A program made the position numbers and the translations under genes. This document shows positions 22,649-24,948 of a DNA stretch of 24,948 nt, in pieces. The DNA comes from an uncultured Oscillospiraceae bacterium (lineage in GTDB: Bacteria; Bacillota; Clostridia; Oscillospirales; Oscillospiraceae), in NCBI GenBank assembly GCA_910585265.1, contig CAJUCA010000046.1, positions 1-24,948 on the forward strand, in the 5' to 3' direction. The notes beneath the pieces are model-generated. The model did no database searches. It worked only from the letters and a program-made list of their open reading frames with translations, and had not been told where the DNA came from. Within the stretch, counting starts at the first letter, position 1. Each line of letters opens with the position of its first letter.

Positions 22649-22681
22649 CCAGGGAGCCTGTCCCGGCGAAGGAGGAAGCTA

Positions 22682-24778
22682 ATGTCCGATCAGAAGGATC
22701 AAAAAGGCGACCGGGAGTTCTCCCTGGAGGAGATCCTGGCGGAATACGGCACGAAACGGACCGGGGCCAAGGTGGTGGACTTCCCGGAGCGGGAGGACGC
22801 CGCCCCCGGCGGCGGGGAGGAGGAGCACACCATCCGCTTCCCCGCCCAGAACCGGACGGCCTCCCGGCCCCAGCCGGAGGACAGGCCCATGGCGGAGATC
22901 GTGCCGGAAAGCGTGGGCCGCTCCATCGGGGCCAGGGTCCATACCCTGCTGCGGAAGGCGGACCACTTTGCCGACCATATGTACGATCAGGCGGAGCCGG
23001 ACGAGGCCGCCCGCCGTGCGGAGAAATACACCCCCGGCGTGGACAAGGAGGAGCTGCCCGGAGAGGACGCACCCACCCGCCGTCCCCGCCTGCGGGTGGT
23101 GCGGCAGCGGGAGCTGCCCCCGGACACCGCCCCGGGCCGTCTGGCGGCCTTGTACGGCAAGGGGCTGAAGGCCCAGGGGCGGCGGGCGCGTTTGGCCCTG
23201 CTGCTGTCGCTGCTGGCGGTGGGAGTGTCGCTGGAGCTTCCGTTTGTGTCCTGGGCCGCGCTGGCGGAGAGGGTGGGGGAGTTCGGCATCACCCTGTACC
23301 AGTGCCGCTCGCTGGTGCTCAGCGGCCTGCTGCTGCTGGTGGGGATGGTGTGCTACGAGATCCCGGCGGCGGGGGCCAAGCAGCTCTTTACCCTGCGCCC
23401 CCGGGCGGAGAGCCTTCTGTTTCTGGCCTGGGCCTTCACCCTGCTGGACGGCCTCACCGCCGGACAGCTGGACCCCCGGTATACCTGCCTGCCCTATTCG
23501 GCGGTGACGGCCCTGGGGCTGGCCTTCGCCCTGCGGGGGGTTCACGCCCGCCGCCGGGGGGACCGCCTGTCCGCCAAGGACGCGTCCCAGGTGCGCACCC
23601 CCTACGTGGTGGCCCGGGACGAGACGCTGTGGTCCAACAAGCCCACCTTCACCAAGGCCCCCGGCTCCAGCGTGGGCTTCGGAAGCCAGCTCCAGATGGA
23701 GGACGGGGGACAGCGGGCCTACCGCGTCGCCGCGCCCCTGCTGCTGCTGGGCAGCCTGCTGTGCGCTCTGCTGGCGTCAGTGGGGCAGGAGGTGCCGGGG
23801 CGGTTTTTGTGGGCGGCCTCCGCCTGCTTCACCGCCTCCGGCTCCTGGTCGGCCCTGCTGGCCTTCGGCCTGCCCTACCGCAAGCTGGTGGAGCGGCTCC
23901 ATCAGGTGGGGGCGGCGATGGCGGGCTGGACGGGGGCGGCCCGGTGCGGCCAGGGGGGCGTGATCGTCAGCGACGGCGACCTGTTCCCCACCGGATCGGT
24001 GACGGTGGCCCAGGTGAAGGTGTTCGGCAGCGTGCCCACGGAGAAGGCGGTGGGGTACACCGCCTCCATGCTGCGGGCCATGGCCTGCGGGCTGACCCGG
24101 CCCTTCCACAACCTCCTCCGGGCACAGGGGGCCATGTACCGGGACGTGTCCGGCCTGGAGTGGCACGAGGGCGGGGCCTCCGGGGTGATCCGGGGCAAGG
24201 AGGTGCTGGTGGGTACCGCCGCCTATATGCACCTGATGGAGATCCCCCTGCCCGCGGGGCACAACATCAAAAACGCGGTGTTCTGCGCCATCGGCGGGCA
24301 GCTGTCCGGAATGTTTCTGCTCCAGTATGCCATGGACGGCGGGGTGAACCCCAGCCTGTCGGCGTTGATGGCGGCGGGGCTGTCCCCGGTGCTGGCCTCC
24401 CGGGACCCCAACCTGATCCCCGCCCTGCTGGAGCAGAAGTTCAAGCTCCCGGTGGACAAGATGGAGTTCCCCCCGGTGGGCCGCCGCCTGGAGCTGTCCG
24501 ACCCGGAGCTGTCCGGGGACGGGGCGTTGGTGGCCCTGCTGGCCCGGGAGGGGCTGGGGCCCTACTGCGACGCCCTGGTGGGCGGGCGCAGGCTGCGCTT
24601 CGCCACCCGGCTGGGGCTGGTGTTCGCCCTGGCGGGGTCGGTGATCGGACTGTGCCTCACGTTCTACCTGACCTCCATCGCCGCCTTTGGCTCGCTGACC
24701 GTGGCCAACTTCCTGGTGTTTATGGGGGCGTGGCTGGTGCCCCAGGTGCTCATCGCCAACTGGGTGAACCAGTTTTGA
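22682..24778 (+). CDS. P-type-ATPase-like membrane protein lacking catalytic motifs
   Basis: A 698-residue protein. Residues 1 to about 165 are hydrophilic and charged (FSLEEILAEYG near the start). About six hydrophobic segments follow (170-375), then a cytoplasmic part (about 395-635), then two more (about 640-698): the 6+2 plan of heavy-metal P1B ATPases. The soluble part aligns by eye with their P and N domains: GVIVSDGDLFPTGSVTV (426-442) sits where VVFDKTGTLT belongs, and SGVIRGKEVLVGTAAYM (500-516) matches the GV-GKKVLVGN strand. AIGGQLSGMFLL matches the strand before the hinge. The phosphorylated DKTGT, the TGES loop and GDGxNDxP are absent, so ATP-driven transport is unlikely. The ATG is 6 nt after AAGGAGG. 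It probably forms an operon with rlmB. Confidence 0.75.
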   Translation: MSDQKDQKGDREFSLEEILAEYGTKRTGAKVVDFPEREDAAPGGGEEEHTIRFPAQNRTASRPQPEDRPMAEIVPESVGRSIGARVHTLLRKADHFADHMYDQAEPDEAARRAEKYTPGVDKEELPGEDAPTRRPRLRVVRQRELPPDTAPGRLAALYGKGLKAQGRRARLALLLSLLAVGVSLELPFVSWAALAERVGEFGITLYQCRSLVLSGLLLLVGMVCYEIPAAGAKQLFTLRPRAESLLFLAWAFTLLDGLTAGQLDPRYTCLPYSAVTALGLAFALRGVHARRRGDRLSAKDASQVRTPYVVARDETLWSNKPTFTKAPGSSVGFGSQLQMEDGGQRAYRVAAPLLLLGSLLCALLASVGQEVPGRFLWAASACFTASGSWSALLAFGLPYRKLVERLHQVGAAMAGWTGAARCGQGGVIVSDGDLFPTGSVTVAQVKVFGSVPTEKAVGYTASMLRAMACGLTRPFHNLLRAQGAMYRDVSGLEWHEGGASGVIRGKEVLVGTAAYMHLMEIPLPAGHNIKNAVFCAIGGQLSGMFLLQYAMDGGVNPSLSALMAAGLSPVLASRDPNLIPALLEQKFKLPVDKMEFPPVGRRLELSDPELSGDGALVALLAREGLGPYCDALVGGRRLRFATRLGLVFALAGSVIGLCLTFYLTSIAAFGSLTVANFLVFMGAWLVPQVLIANWVNQF

Positions 24779-24789
24779 GTACATGACAG

Positions 24790-24818
24790 AAGTCCCCGGT
24801 GCAGAGCACCGGGGATTT
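24790..24818 (+). terminator. Terminator of the rlmB operon
   Basis: The TCCCCGGTG (24793-24801) stem, loop CAGAG and CACCGGGGA (24807-24815), extended by AAG/TTT, end in TTTC. Copy 3 of the repeat element begins right after it. Confidence 0.8.
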
Positions 24819-24948
24819 CAGCGTGTTGAAAAAGTCTTTTCGACACGCTGAGCGCGACTTTTTTGAACAAAAGACGTTCAAAAAAGTCGTCGATTGACCG
24901 TGAAAGACACCCCTCCTGGGTTTCTTTCACACTATCTTCCTTCCCGTC
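24819..24948 (+). repeat. Hairpin repeat element, copy 3 (cut by window edge)
   Basis: Matches the first 130 bp of copies 1 and 2 without gaps but is more diverged. Its first hairpin is more complete than in the other copies (CAGCGTGT-T-GAAAA pairs with TTTTC-G-ACACGCTG), and the central 14-bp stem is kept although its 7-nt loop differs. The 3' end and any flanking duplication are outside the window. Confidence 0.82.

Overview
This is a GC-rich chromosomal window from a spore-forming, low-redox Firmicute. The gene set (spoVT, a SpoIIQ-like M23 protein, a large S-layer-homology surface protein, non-heme ferritin, FtsH, RecG, a threonine/serine exporter) and the GC-rich codon use fit a gut member of the Clostridia, most likely Oscillospiraceae (Flavonifractor/Lawsonibacter/Oscillibacter type). 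That placement is inference; no 16S rRNA gene is present. There is no prophage, CRISPR array or transposase gene.

Layout. Positions 1-533 hold the 5' part of a tRNA-Ala(GGC) gene on the minus strand, its promoter, and three extra truncated copies of the tRNA head inside tandem duplications. Positions 800-2315 (minus) are an ECF sigma factor translationally coupled to a membrane protein that is probably its anti-sigma factor. Positions 2472-5580 (plus) carry spoVT, a cytoplasmic family 2 glycoside hydrolase and ferritin, each with its own promoter. A SpoIIQ-like M23 metallopeptidase (minus) converges on ferritin. Positions 6424-8880 (plus) hold a small basic protein and recG. Positions 9235-11805 encode a translation-factor GTPase of the TetM/EF-G type fused to a YacP/Rae1-type NYN nuclease. 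Next, on the minus strand, come a lipoprotein SGNH hydrolase and a ThrE-type exporter.

Positions 14281-14810 hold two tandem units with strong promoters and homologous 100-nt RNAs. The first unit also carries, on the opposite strand, a 31-residue hydrophobic peptide gene whose mRNA would contain the full complement of the RNA. It looks like a type I toxin-antitoxin module, and the second unit looks like an orphan antitoxin that has lost its toxin. A 48-residue protein (minus) follows, then a 1351-residue SLH surface protein (plus), ftsH (minus) and a plus-strand pair: rlmB and a P-type-ATPase-like membrane protein that lacks the catalytic DKTGT motif.

Three copies of one unnamed 162-bp hairpin-rich repeat, all in the same orientation, lie just downstream of plus-strand genes (after recG, after the GTPase-nuclease and at the right edge). 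One copy is flanked by a direct repeat resembling a target duplication.

The points most worth following up are the GTPase-Rae1 fusion, the candidate type I toxin-antitoxin unit with its orphan copy, the P-type ATPase pseudoenzyme, the repeat family and the tRNA-head duplications. All functions are read from sequence motifs; no search or folding program was run.
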